Shown here one piece after another: positions 1 through 7,185 of a stretch of DNA of 9,683 nucleotides (within the stretch, counting starts at the first letter, position 1; each line of letters begins with the position of its first letter). The DNA lies in contig JAEZCY010000254.1 of the NCBI GenBank assembly GCA_023429845.1, forward strand, positions 1-9,683, given 5' to 3'. Source of the DNA: Acidobacteriota bacterium. GTDB taxonomy: Bacteria > Acidobacteriota > Vicinamibacteria > Vicinamibacterales > Vicinamibacteraceae. Below the pieces are notes generated by a model. That model was not told the origin of the DNA and did no database searches. It was given only the letters and a program-made list of their open reading frames with translations. A program made the position numbers and the translations under genes.

Positions 1-8
1 CCGCCCCC

Positions 9-60
9 GGCCCCGGGGCCCCAGTCGCGCGGGGGGGCGTCGTGGGTCGAACCAGTTCGA
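9..60. repeat. Two short palindromes downstream of pilA
   Basis: Two perfect inverted repeats follow the pilA stop. TCGAAC-CA-GTTCGA lies at 47-60, six bases beyond the stop codon. The 12-bp palindrome GGCCCCGGGGCC lies at 9-20. Neither is followed by a T-run on the minus strand, so neither is a textbook rho-independent terminator. They could still slow polymerase or protect the 3' end of the pilin mRNA. In such GC-rich sequence the second could be chance. Confidence 0.3.
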
Positions 61-66
61 ATGTGC

Positions 67-645
67 TTACTGAACCGGCGTGATGGTGGCGCTCGGCGTG
101 ATGGGGTCGGTGATCGCGGCGCCGCTCTGGTCCTGGAACACCGTGTTGCGCTCGTCCACCGCGAACGACCGCTGGCCCGTCGAGCCGATGGTGAGCGGCT
201 CGGCGTGCGCGTAGAACGCCGATTCCGCGTCGGCGATGCCGTTGCACGTGTTGGCCGCGATCGTCACCGGGGTAGCTGCGGCAGCCGCACCCGCTTCGAG
301 GTCGACACCGTAGCCGCTCTTCACCAGGCCAGCCGTGCCCCAGGCAGTCGCGCTTGCCTGCGTCGGGTCGAGGTCGGGGCTGACGAAGCCGGCCGTCGAA
401 CCGCCGGCGGCCGGAGCCGTGGCGAGCTGCTCGAGGGTGACCGCGAACCCGCCGCCCGCGCAGCTCGAGGCGAACGTCGCCTGGCCGCTGCTGATGGAGC
501 GCATCGAGCCGATGGCCGAGGACTCGTTGCCCGACATGCGGGCGCGGAGCAGGCCCGGGATCGCGATGGCGGCGATGATGCCGATGATCGCGACCACGAT
601 GAGCAGTTCGATGAGCGTGAAACCCTTGTTGTTGCGGATCTTCAT
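67..645 (-). CDS. pilA: Type IV major pilin PilA
   Basis: Prepilin of 192 residues, the structural subunit of the type IV pilus. The short leader MKIRNNKG ends in the glycine cut by prepilin peptidase PilD. Mature Phe+1 follows, then the Glu+5 needed for methylation and assembly, within the hydrophobic stretch FTLIELLIVVAIIGIIAAIA (residues 9-28), the N-terminal alpha helix. The motif ESSAIGS (41-47) is typical of acidobacterial and deltaproteobacterial pilins. The globular part has two cysteines only, Cys62 and Cys134, a plausible disulfide; the tail contains TGQRSFAVDE. The ATG at 645 was chosen over longer readings because it gives the correct leader and is preceded by GGGAGAA. The gene is monocistronic in this window, lies behind the sigma-54 promoter at 734-749, and follows pilS-pilR. 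A pseudopilin is unlikely given this context. Confidence 0.95.
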   Translation of the reverse strand: MKIRNNKGFTLIELLIVVAIIGIIAAIAIPGLLRARMSGNESSAIGSMRSISSGQATFASSCAGGGFAVTLEQLATAPAAGGSTAGFVSPDLDPTQASATAWGTAGLVKSGYGVDLEAGAAAAATPVTIAANTCNGIADAESAFYAHAEPLTIGSTGQRSFAVDERNTVFQDQSGAAITDPITPSATITPVQ

Positions 646-690
646 GATTGATGTTCTCCCTCTGAGCGTTTCTGCGGTGGCCCGTGAGCT

Positions 691-711
691 GGAGTCGACT
701 TCCGCGACTCC
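691..711 (-). promoter_or_regulatory. Stem-loop in the pilA 5' leader
   Basis: The perfect 7-bp inverted repeat GGAGTCG (691-697) and CGACTCC (705-711) has a 7-base loop. It lies in the predicted 78-nt untranslated leader, about 12-32 nt after the predicted start site near 723 and about 45 nt before the pilA start codon. Leader hairpins of this kind commonly stabilise abundant mRNAs. That role here is inference; the repeat itself is seen directly. Confidence 0.5.
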
Positions 712-733
712 GTGATGTCGTGCCCCCTTAGGT

Positions 734-749
734 AGCAATCGCGGTGCCA
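734..749 (-). promoter_or_regulatory. Sigma-54 promoter of pilA
   Basis: On the minus strand the sequence reads TGGCAC-CGCGA-TTGCT. This matches the sigma-54 consensus TGGCAC-N5-TTGCW at every conserved base, with the -24 GG and -12 GC at the required spacing. Transcription should start near position 723, leaving a 78-nt leader before the pilA ATG at 645. PilR, encoded next door, has the GAFTGA loop that contacts sigma-54, so regulator and target promoter are linked. This is the strongest regulatory site in the window. Confidence 0.9.
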
Positions 750-866
750 CCTGGGCCACAGCCGCTCGATCCGCGCATTCCGGCGGAAAACCCTTGTATT
801 CGACGCTGCAGACGGCTGGCTGGCCGCCCTCGTCACGATCAGGAACCGCAATCGGGTGACGAATCC

Positions 867-913
867 TGTCAGTGCCGACAACTCACGTTACCGGAAGTGC
901 CGATAGTTGTCAG
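867..913. promoter_or_regulatory. Candidate PilR upstream activating region
   Basis: This is a dense cluster of related short repeats about 145-190 bp upstream of the predicted pilA start site, a usual distance for enhancer binding. TGTC-N6-GACA spans 867-880. GACAACT (877-883) is inverted against AGTTGTC (905-911). TGTCAG occurs at 867-872 and 908-913. AGTGCCGA is repeated directly at 871-878 and 896-903, 25 bp apart. PilR in Pseudomonas recognises TGTC-type half-sites upstream of pilA; applying that here is inference. Confidence 0.5.
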
Positions 914-935
914 CGGTGACGGCGGCGGCGGCACA

Positions 936-979
936 CCACACGTCAGGTAGGGATGGCCGTCCCGGCCGTCCGTCTGCGC
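936..979 (-). repeat. REP-like hairpin element, inverted diverged copy
   Basis: Read on the minus strand, this segment aligns without gaps over 44 bp to the two plus-strand copies at 1023-1078 and 1089-1144, including the shared tail GACGTGTGG. Its hairpin core (951-971) has arms GGACGGCC and GGCCATCC around the loop GGGAC. Compared with the plus-strand copies, two stem base pairs have changed on both sides (C-G to G-C and T-A to C-G) and one pair is broken. It lies just upstream of the candidate PilR site. Confidence 0.7.
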
Positions 980-999
980 GGGGGCCACTTGCGACTGGA

Positions 1000-1019
1000 G
1001 GCGGAGGCAGTCGCAGACG
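1000..1019 (+). repeat. Partial copy of the REP-like 5' segment
   Basis: GGCGGAGGCAGTCGCAGACG here matches the first 20 bases of the two full repeats beginning at 1023 (one mismatch) and 1089, but it is not followed by the hairpin core. It is probably a truncated copy or an edge left by repeat duplication. Confidence 0.65.
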
Positions 1020-1022
1020 CAC

Positions 1023-1078
1023 GGCGGAGGCAGTGGCAGACGGACCGCTGGGACAGCGGTCCCTACCCGACGTGTGGG
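1023..1078 (+). repeat. REP-like hairpin element, copy 1
   Basis: This 56-bp unit is identical to copy 2 (1089-1144) except for one base (G at 1035, C at 1101), with a 66-bp offset. The core at 1042-1062 is a perfect 8-bp stem with arms GGACCGCT and AGCGGTCC and a GGGAC loop. The tail is CTACCCGACGTGTGGG. The copies lie immediately downstream of the pilR stop and may also act as a transcript-end barrier; that is inference. Short open frames across it are low-complexity and not credible genes. Confidence 0.85.
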
Positions 1079-1088
1079 GGAGGTGAGA

Positions 1089-1144
1089 GGCGGAGGCAGT
1101 CGCAGACGGACCGCTGGGACAGCGGTCCCTACCCGACGTGTGGG
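1089..1144 (+). repeat. REP-like hairpin element, copy 2
   Basis: Second nearly identical copy of the 56-bp unit, separated from copy 1 by 10 bp. Its core hairpin is at 1108-1128. It ends 48 bp from the pilR stop codon. Near-identity between copies 1 and 2 points to recent tandem duplication or gene conversion, whereas the inverted copy at 936-979 is older. Confidence 0.85.
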
Positions 1145-1192
1145 CGAGGGTGAATGCGAGGCGAGGAGCGCAGGCAGACGACCTGCGCAAGG

Positions 1193-2635
1193 TTAGAGGT
1201 CGTACTTCTTCGCGTAGTAGCGGAAACTGCGGAAGCTCATGCCGAGCAACTCGGCGGCGCGCATCTTCACGCCGTCGGCCCGGCGCAGTGCCTCGGCCAG
1301 GTACTCGCGCTCGAGGTCCTGGACGTGGCGCTCCAGGTCGAACCCTTCCGCGGGAAAGCTCGCCGTCGCTGCCCCGCCACTGCCCGCGGCGCTCGCGGCA
1401 GCCCCTTGGCCCGCGGTCGCGCCAGCGCCCATCGCCGGCGGCGCTGCGCCGAGTACGTGGTCGGGCAGGCTGCTGCGCGTCACCGACGAACCCGTCTCGA
1501 GCGCAACCGCGCGCTCCAGCACGTTCTCCAGTTCGCGGATGTTCCCGGGCCACCCGTAGCGCGACAACGCCTCGATCGCCTCGTCGCTGACGGCCGGCGC
1601 CGGGCGACGCATCTCGCGCGCGAAGCCCGCGGCGAAATGCCGGGCGAGCACGGGGATGTCTTCGCGCCGTTCGCGGAGCGGCGGCAATGCGACCGGTATC
1701 ACGTTGACGCGGTAGTAGAGGTCTTCGCGGAACGTGCCCTCGGCGACCATCTTCGCCAGGTCGCGGTTGGTGGCCGCGATGATGCGGATGTCGGCGGCGA
1801 GTTCGTCGGATCCACCGACGCGGCGGTAGCGCCGTTCCTGCAGCACGCGCAGCAGTTTCACCTGCATCAGCGGGCTCATCTCGCCGAGCTCGTCGAGGAA
1901 GATGGTGCCCTTCTCCGCCTGCTCGATCAGCCCGCGGGTCGTGTGCATCGCGCCGGTGAACGCGCCCTTCTCGTGACCGCACAGCTCGGACTCGAGCAGC
2001 GTCTCGGTGAGCGCGCCGCAGTTCAGCGCGACGAACGGCCGGTCGGCGCGCGCCGACAGCCTGTGGATCGCCCGCGCCGCCATCTCCTTGCCCGTGCCCG
2101 ACTCGCCGGTAATCAGCACCGTACTCGCCGTGCCGGCAATCGCTTCGATCAGCCCGAACACCCGCTGCATCGCCGGGCTGCGGCCGAGCATCGTGTCGCT
2201 CGCGCGCGGCCGAGCGTCGCCCTCTCCCGCTTCGTCGGCGGGCGGTCCGACCTCGCGCAGGTGCTTGCGCTCGAGCGCGAGCGCCACCACGCGCTTCAGT
2301 TCGTCCACGTCGAACGGCTTGCTGATGTAGTCGAGCGCGCCCGTGCGCAACGCCTCGATGGCGGTCTGGGTGGACGAGAAAGCGGTCATCAACACGCCGG
2401 GCACCTCGGGCTGCAGCACCTTGGCCTCGCGCAGCACGTCGATGCCGCTGCAGTCGGGCATGCGGATGTCGGAGATCACCAGGTCGAACGGGCGCTGGCG
2501 CAGCGACGCAATCGCCTGCGACCCGTTCTCGGCGACCACGACGTCGTACTGCTCGCGGGCGAGCATGATGCCGAGGAACTCGCGCATCGATCGCTCGTCG
2601 TCCACGACGAGGATGCGAGGGGCGGTGGGTGCCAT
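1193..2635 (-). CDS. pilR: Sigma-54 response regulator PilR
   Basis: NtrC-type transcriptional activator of 480 residues, predicted to activate pilA when phosphorylated by PilS. The receiver domain (about 7-120) has the acidic pair Asp12-Asp13, phosphoacceptor Asp56, Thr84 and Lys106. The AAA+ domain (about 148-385) has Walker A GESGTGKE (177-184), the sigma-54 contact loop GAFTGA (224-229), Walker B with Asp248-Glu249, and arginines in FREDLYYR (302-309). An Ala/Gly-rich linker (396-427) precedes a Fis-type helix-turn-helix (about 432-480) ending MSFRSFRYYAKKYDL, a PilR hallmark. The ATG at 2635 is 20 nt after the pilS stop; only a weak GAGA precedes it, and GTG at 2650 is an alternative. 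The length and all catalytic motifs are normal, so it should be functional. Its likely target promoter is at 734-749. Confidence 0.94.
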   Translation of the reverse strand: MAPTAPRILVVDDERSMREFLGIMLAREQYDVVVAENGSQAIASLRQRPFDLVISDIRMPDCSGIDVLREAKVLQPEVPGVLMTAFSSTQTAIEALRTGALDYISKPFDVDELKRVVALALERKHLREVGPPADEAGEGDARPRASDTMLGRSPAMQRVFGLIEAIAGTASTVLITGESGTGKEMAARAIHRLSARADRPFVALNCGALTETLLESELCGHEKGAFTGAMHTTRGLIEQAEKGTIFLDELGEMSPLMQVKLLRVLQERRYRRVGGSDELAADIRIIAATNRDLAKMVAEGTFREDLYYRVNVIPVALPPLRERREDIPVLARHFAAGFAREMRRPAPAVSDEAIEALSRYGWPGNIRELENVLERAVALETGSSVTRSSLPDHVLGAAPPAMGAGATAGQGAAASAAGSGGAATASFPAEGFDLERHVQDLEREYLAEALRRADGVKMRAAELLGMSFRSFRYYAKKYDL

Positions 2636-2655
2636 GGTCTCGAAGTGCACGGGTG

Positions 2656-4383
2656 CTAGGCGCTCAAGCGGGCGGGGGCGGGTTGGGTGCGGTCGGCGGT
2701 CGCGGGCAGCACGACCGTCACCTCGGTACCCGCGCCGGGCTCCGACTGCACGGACACGCGGCCGCCATGGTCGGTGACGATGCGACGCACGATCGCCAGG
2801 CCGAGTCCGGTGCCCTGCCTGAAGCCCCCCTGGAATGGCTGGAACATCCGCTCGACGTCGGCCGGCTGCATGCCGACGCCCTCGTCTCGCACGGCGAGAC
2901 GCAGCGGGGACGCGCCCGGCCCGGCTGCCGGCTGCGACACGCTGAGGTGCAGCGTGCCGCCCCTGGGCATCGCCTTGATGCCGTTGCTCGCGAGGTTCCA
3001 CACGACCTGTCGCAGTTGCGCCTCGTCCGCGTCGTGATAGGCGCGCTCCGGCGCCTCGACGGCCACGTCGATCGGCGGCGCGCCTTCGTCCGTCTGCTGC
3101 TGCAGCAAGGCCGCCACGTCGCGCACGACGCCCGCGACGTCCACGCGCGCGCGCGTGACGCGCTGGGGCCCCGCATACGCGAGGAAGTTCTTGATGATGT
3201 CGTTGAGCCGCTGTGACTCGCGCATCACGATGTCGAGCAGGCGCGCATGGTCGTCGCGCAGGTCGAGTTCCTTGCGCAGGAGCTGGATCGAGCCGCTCAT
3301 CGAGGCGAGCGGGTTGCGGATCTCGTGGGCGATGCCCGCGGCCATCTCACCGACGGCGGCGAGGCGCTCGTGGCGCTGGCGCTCCCCTTCCTTCTGGTTG
3401 ATCAGCGTGAGGTCCTGGAACGTCACCAGCTGCCCGGCTCGCTGACCGCCTGCCGCGAGCAGCGGCGCCACCGTCGCCCCGAGTTCGATCACGCTGCCGT
3501 CCACGCGGGAGTACGGGCACTCGAGGCGCACGGGCATGCCCGCACTCGATTCCGCCATGCACGCGAGCGGCAGGACGTCGCCGATCGCCTGCCCGAGCAC
3601 GTGCTCCGCACGCACGCCCAGGATGGCTTCGGCCGTGCGGTTGAACAGGACGACCGCGCCGTGCGCATCGGTGACGATGAGCCCGCCCGCCATGCTGTCG
3701 ATGACCCGCTGACTGAGGGTGGTGAGGTCGGCCAGGCTGGTGGTCGCCTTCGCGAGGTCGGCGTCGCTGCGCGACAGCGATTCGACGAGGTGCCCCACCA
3801 GCAACGCGATGGCCACGAACCCGCCGACGTTGGCCAGCACCGTGTACCCGGCAAGCGGCGGCAGCGGCAGCGGGGCCCGCGGCAACGGCTGCTGCAGCAA
3901 CGACGGCGCCGGCACCCAGCCGTACTGCGCGGCCGCCACGGTGACGAAGCCGATGCCGAGCACTGCGGCCGCACGGAGCCCGAGCGAGCGCCCGCCGATG
4001 ACGCTCGCGGCGAGCACCGGCAGCAGCATCATCGGCGTGTACGAGCTGAAGAGGCCTCCGGTACACCAGACCACAGCCAGGACGACGAGCGCGTCGGCCA
4101 CGAACTGCGGGCCGAGGAGCGCGCGTGCCGTTCGCTCCCCCGCCAGGAGGCTGATCGCGCTGCTCACGAGCGGTACCACGGGCAGCGCCGCCAGCCAGAT
4201 CGCCTGATGCAGGTCGCCCCGGCCGGCGGCGAACGCCGCGAGCGGCGCGAGCAGGGCCACGGCCACGAGCGCGCGCAGGCCTGCCAGCCAAATCAGGGAG
4301 GACCCGCGCGGCCGCCATGGCCACGCCATCGGGTCAGCAGGCGCAAACGAGGGATGCACGGCAGCAGCAGGGATCGTCGTCAC
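2656..4383 (-). CDS. pilS: Membrane sensor histidine kinase PilS
   Basis: Inner-membrane kinase of up to 575 residues, the cognate partner of PilR. The N-terminal part (about 28-200) has about six hydrophobic segments, as in Pseudomonas PilS, which senses pilin in the membrane. A PAS domain follows (about 225-330), then the dimerisation/phosphoacceptor helix with His353 in IAHEIRNP, and an ATPase domain with N-box Asn463 and Asn467, G1 DEGVGM (500-505), F-box MFQPF (513-517) and G2 GTGLGLA (524-530). A proline/leucine-rich stretch at 166-176 sits between the last membrane segments. The start is uncertain: GTG at 4383 begins one base after the pilC stop, suggesting translational coupling, but no clear ribosome site precedes it. 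Met19 is the main alternative. Co-transcription with pilC and pilR is likely. Confidence 0.92.
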   Translation of the reverse strand: MTTIPAAAVHPSFAPADPMAWPWRPRGSSLIWLAGLRALVAVALLAPLAAFAAGRGDLHQAIWLAALPVVPLVSSAISLLAGERTARALLGPQFVADALVVLAVVWCTGGLFSSYTPMMLLPVLAASVIGGRSLGLRAAAVLGIGFVTVAAAQYGWVPAPSLLQQPLPRAPLPLPPLAGYTVLANVGGFVAIALLVGHLVESLSRSDADLAKATTSLADLTTLSQRVIDSMAGGLIVTDAHGAVVLFNRTAEAILGVRAEHVLGQAIGDVLPLACMAESSAGMPVRLECPYSRVDGSVIELGATVAPLLAAGGQRAGQLVTFQDLTLINQKEGERQRHERLAAVGEMAAGIAHEIRNPLASMSGSIQLLRKELDLRDDHARLLDIVMRESQRLNDIIKNFLAYAGPQRVTRARVDVAGVVRDVAALLQQQTDEGAPPIDVAVEAPERAYHDADEAQLRQVVWNLASNGIKAMPRGGTLHLSVSQPAAGPGASPLRLAVRDEGVGMQPADVERMFQPFQGGFRQGTGLGLAIVRRIVTDHGGRVSVQSEPGAGTEVTVVLPATADRTQPAPARLSA

Positions 4384-4384
4384 G

Positions 4385-5593
4385 TCAGGTCAGCTTGGAG
4401 ATGAGATCGAAGATCGGCATGTACATCGAGATCACGATGCCGCCGACAACGACGCCGAGGAACGAGATCATGATGGGCTCGAGCAGCGTCAGCAGCCCGG
4501 CGACGGCCGTGTCCACTTCGTCTTCGTAGAAGTCGGCGATCTTGGACAGCATCATGTCGAGCGCGCCGGTGGCCTCGCCGACGCCGATCATCTGCGTGAC
4601 CATCGGCGGGAAGACCTTCGTGTCCTGCAGCGGCTTGGAGACCGTCTCGCCGCGCTCGATGCTCGCGCGGGTCTCCATGATGGCGTCCTCGATGATGGCG
4701 TTGCCGGCGGTGCGCGCCGTGATCTCGAGACCGTCGAGCAGCGGCACGCCCGAGCTGATCAGCGTGGACAACGTGCGGCAGAAGCGCGCCACCGCCACCT
4801 TGCGCAGGATGAGCCCGAGGATCGGCGCCTTGAGCAGCAGCGCGTCGATGGTGTGCCGCCCCTGATTCGTGCGGTAGTACGTGCGGACGGCGAAGGCCAG
4901 GCCGGCCAGCCCGGCGATGAGGAGCGGCCCGTAGGCGACCAGGCCGTTGCTCAGGGCGATGACGATGCGCGTCGGCAGCGGCAGGCTCGCGCCCAGCCCG
5001 GCGAACATCTGCGCGAACGTCGGGATGACCTTCCAGAGGATCACGCCGACGACGACCGCCGCGATGATGATGACCGCGACCGGGTAGATCATCGCGGACT
5101 TCACCTGCGAGATCAGCTTGACGTTCTTCTCGATATAGGTGGCGAGGCGCTTCAGGATCGTGTCGAGGATGCCGCCGGCCTCGCCCGCCTGGATCATGTT
5201 GGTGAAGAGCGCGTCGAACGTGCGCGGCTGCTTGCGCATCGCATCGGCCAGCGACATGCCGCTCTCGACGTCCTCACGCACCTTGAGGATGGTGGCGGCG
5301 AACCGCTTGTGCGGCTCCTGTCGGCCGAGGATGTCGAGGCACTGCACGAGCGGCAGGCCGGCGTCGATCATCACGCTGAACTGACGCGTGAAGATGGCCA
5401 GACTCTTGGCGGGCACCTTGCCGCCGGGCTTGGCGGGCGCATTGCGCGCCTTGACCTTGACCGGATCGATGCGCGTGATGAGGATCTGCTCGCGCCTGAG
5501 CGCGGCAACCGCCGCCTCGATCGACTCGGCCTCCCGCTCGCCGGTGATGGCTTCACCAGCGTAGGTCCGTCCGGAGAACGCAAACGCCTGCAT
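4385..5593 (-). CDS. pilC: Type IV pilus inner-membrane platform protein PilC
   Basis: Polytopic inner-membrane protein of 402 residues (normal for the family), the platform on which PilB and PilT act to add or remove pilins. It has two T2SF (GspF) domains, about 68-191 and 270-393, each with the family pattern (FTRQFSVMIDAGLPL at 68-82; FCRTLSTLISSGVPLLDGLE at 271-290). The membrane segments are near 169-190, 218-238 and 373-394. The basic, lysine-rich linker at 45-63 follows a short N-terminal region starting MQAFAFSGRTYAGE. The ATG at 5593 was chosen because AAGGG lies 7 bases upstream; the in-frame GTG at 5608 lacks such a site. The stop at 4387-4385 is one base from the pilS GTG. The location between pilT and pilS matches known T4P loci. 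Confidence 0.95.
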   Translation of the reverse strand: MQAFAFSGRTYAGEAITGEREAESIEAAVAALRREQILITRIDPVKVKARNAPAKPGGKVPAKSLAIFTRQFSVMIDAGLPLVQCLDILGRQEPHKRFAATILKVREDVESGMSLADAMRKQPRTFDALFTNMIQAGEAGGILDTILKRLATYIEKNVKLISQVKSAMIYPVAVIIIAAVVVGVILWKVIPTFAQMFAGLGASLPLPTRIVIALSNGLVAYGPLLIAGLAGLAFAVRTYYRTNQGRHTIDALLLKAPILGLILRKVAVARFCRTLSTLISSGVPLLDGLEITARTAGNAIIEDAIMETRASIERGETVSKPLQDTKVFPPMVTQMIGVGEATGALDMMLSKIADFYEDEVDTAVAGLLTLLEPIMISFLGVVVGGIVISMYMPIFDLISKLT

Positions 5594-5609
5594 CAGTGCA
5601 CCCTTCACA

Positions 5610-5637
5610 GTGGGCCGTCGGCCTGGGGCCGTGGGCC
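5610..5637. repeat. Heptamer tandem array (GTGGGCC) before pilC
   Basis: Four 7-bp units read on the plus strand as GTGGGCC, GTCGGCC, TGGGGCC, GTGGGCC. They fill about half of the 57-bp pilC-pilT spacer and end 16 bp upstream of the pilC start codon, just before its ribosome site (AAGGG at 5601-5605, minus strand). This array is one of three 7-bp repeats of different sequence in the locus. Confidence 0.7.
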
Positions 5638-5650
5638 GTCGTCTTCATGC

Positions 5651-6781
<1,131 letters not shown>

Positions 6782-6785
6782 CGTT

Positions 6786-6820
6786 CTCGGGACTCGGGAC
6801 TCGGGGCTCGGGACTCGGGA
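6786..6820. repeat. Heptamer tandem array (CTCGGGA) abutting the pilT start
   Basis: Five head-to-tail copies of CTCGGGA, the third ending in G instead of A. The array begins 5 bp upstream of the pilT ATG, so the terminal unit supplies the only GAG that could serve as ribosome site. Changes in copy number would alter the pilT leader but not the distance from this GAG to the start codon. Confidence 0.85.
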
Positions 6821-6854
6821 ACTGCCGGACGAGTTCGCATACACACGGTGCTTC

Positions 6855-6896
6855 GTTCTTCGCTCGCCGTTCGGCGTTCGGCGTTCGGCGTTCTGC
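6855..6896. repeat. Heptamer tandem array (GTTCGGC) upstream of pilT
   Basis: Three perfect GTTCGGC units at 6869-6889 are flanked by degenerate units in register: GTTCTTC and GCTCGCC before, GTTCTGC after, giving six units in all. It lies 34 bp beyond the CTCGGGA array. The unit sequence is unrelated to the other two arrays but the 7-bp period is the same. Confidence 0.8.
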
Positions 6897-6966
6897 GCAG
6901 TGTGCGGCCCCGGCACATTCGGCCGCGGACCGCCTCCCGCACATCGCGCGATGGCCTGCTAATCGG

Positions 6967-7002
6967 CAGGTCGCCAGCAACGCGTGAGCGCGTGCCGACC
7001 TG
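6967..7002. repeat. Imperfect long hairpin between pilB and pilT
   Basis: CAGGTCG (6967-6973) is the exact inverse of CGACCTG (6996-7002). Inside, GC pairs with GC across small bulges, and ACGCG (6980-6984) pairs with CGCGT (6989-6993) around loop TGAG, giving about 14 bp in 36 nt. It sits at the predicted start point of the sigma-54-like site at 7006-7021. It could be an operator, part of the pilB 3' end, or chance. No T-run follows it. Confidence 0.4.
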
Positions 7003-7005
7003 TAG

Positions 7006-7021
7006 TGCAACCTGAGCGCCG
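7006..7021 (-). promoter_or_regulatory. Possible sigma-54 promoter upstream of pilT
   Basis: The minus strand reads CGGCGC-TCAGG-TTGCA. The invariant -24 GG and -12 GC are present at correct spacing and TTGCA is perfect, but the -24 box departs from TGGCAC at two bases. A GAAAAAC tract lies just upstream. If real, transcription would start near 6995 and pilT (and perhaps pilCSR) would share sigma-54 control with pilA. It is much weaker than the pilA site. Confidence 0.35.
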
Positions 7022-7185
7022 TTTTTCGTCAGCCGCAGCCGGGACGCGCCTGGGACCGCAACTAGCTGACCACACGAGGGATATCGGCGCCGTCGCAGTT
7101 GACGTGACGTCGCGCGTCAGGCATGGCGGCAAGAAGTGCGTACCGTCGCCGATGTTGCAACGACATTTCTGAGATCGCCCTGCCG

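Noticed and set aside
1000..1144. CRISPR-like array
   Set aside because: There are only two full repeats plus a fragment, 10-bp spacing, an inverted third copy and no cas genes.
888..1153. Short open frames across the repeat region with recurring peptides such as DRWDSGPYPTCG
   Set aside because: The peptide repeats simply reflect the 56-bp DNA repeat. There is no ribosome site or conserved domain, and the hairpin symmetry explains the sequence better.
1154..2659. Long plus-strand open frame of about 500 codons opposite pilR
   Set aside because: It is antisense to a gene with all PilR motifs, and its translation is Arg/His/Ala-rich with no recognisable fold. Such frames are expected opposite high-GC genes.
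7021..7030. TTTTT run on the plus strand as a rho-independent terminator
   Set aside because: No stable stem immediately precedes it and no plus-strand gene ends there.
7058..7072. Another sigma-54-like site on the minus strand (TGGTCA-N5-TTGC)
   Set aside because: The GG and GC spacing is right but three of the other -24 box bases fail to match TGGCAC, and a better candidate lies 37 bp downstream.
7154..7161. GTTGCAAC palindrome after the pilB stop
   Set aside because: Eight bases only, isolated, with no T-run and no second copy nearby; compatible with chance.
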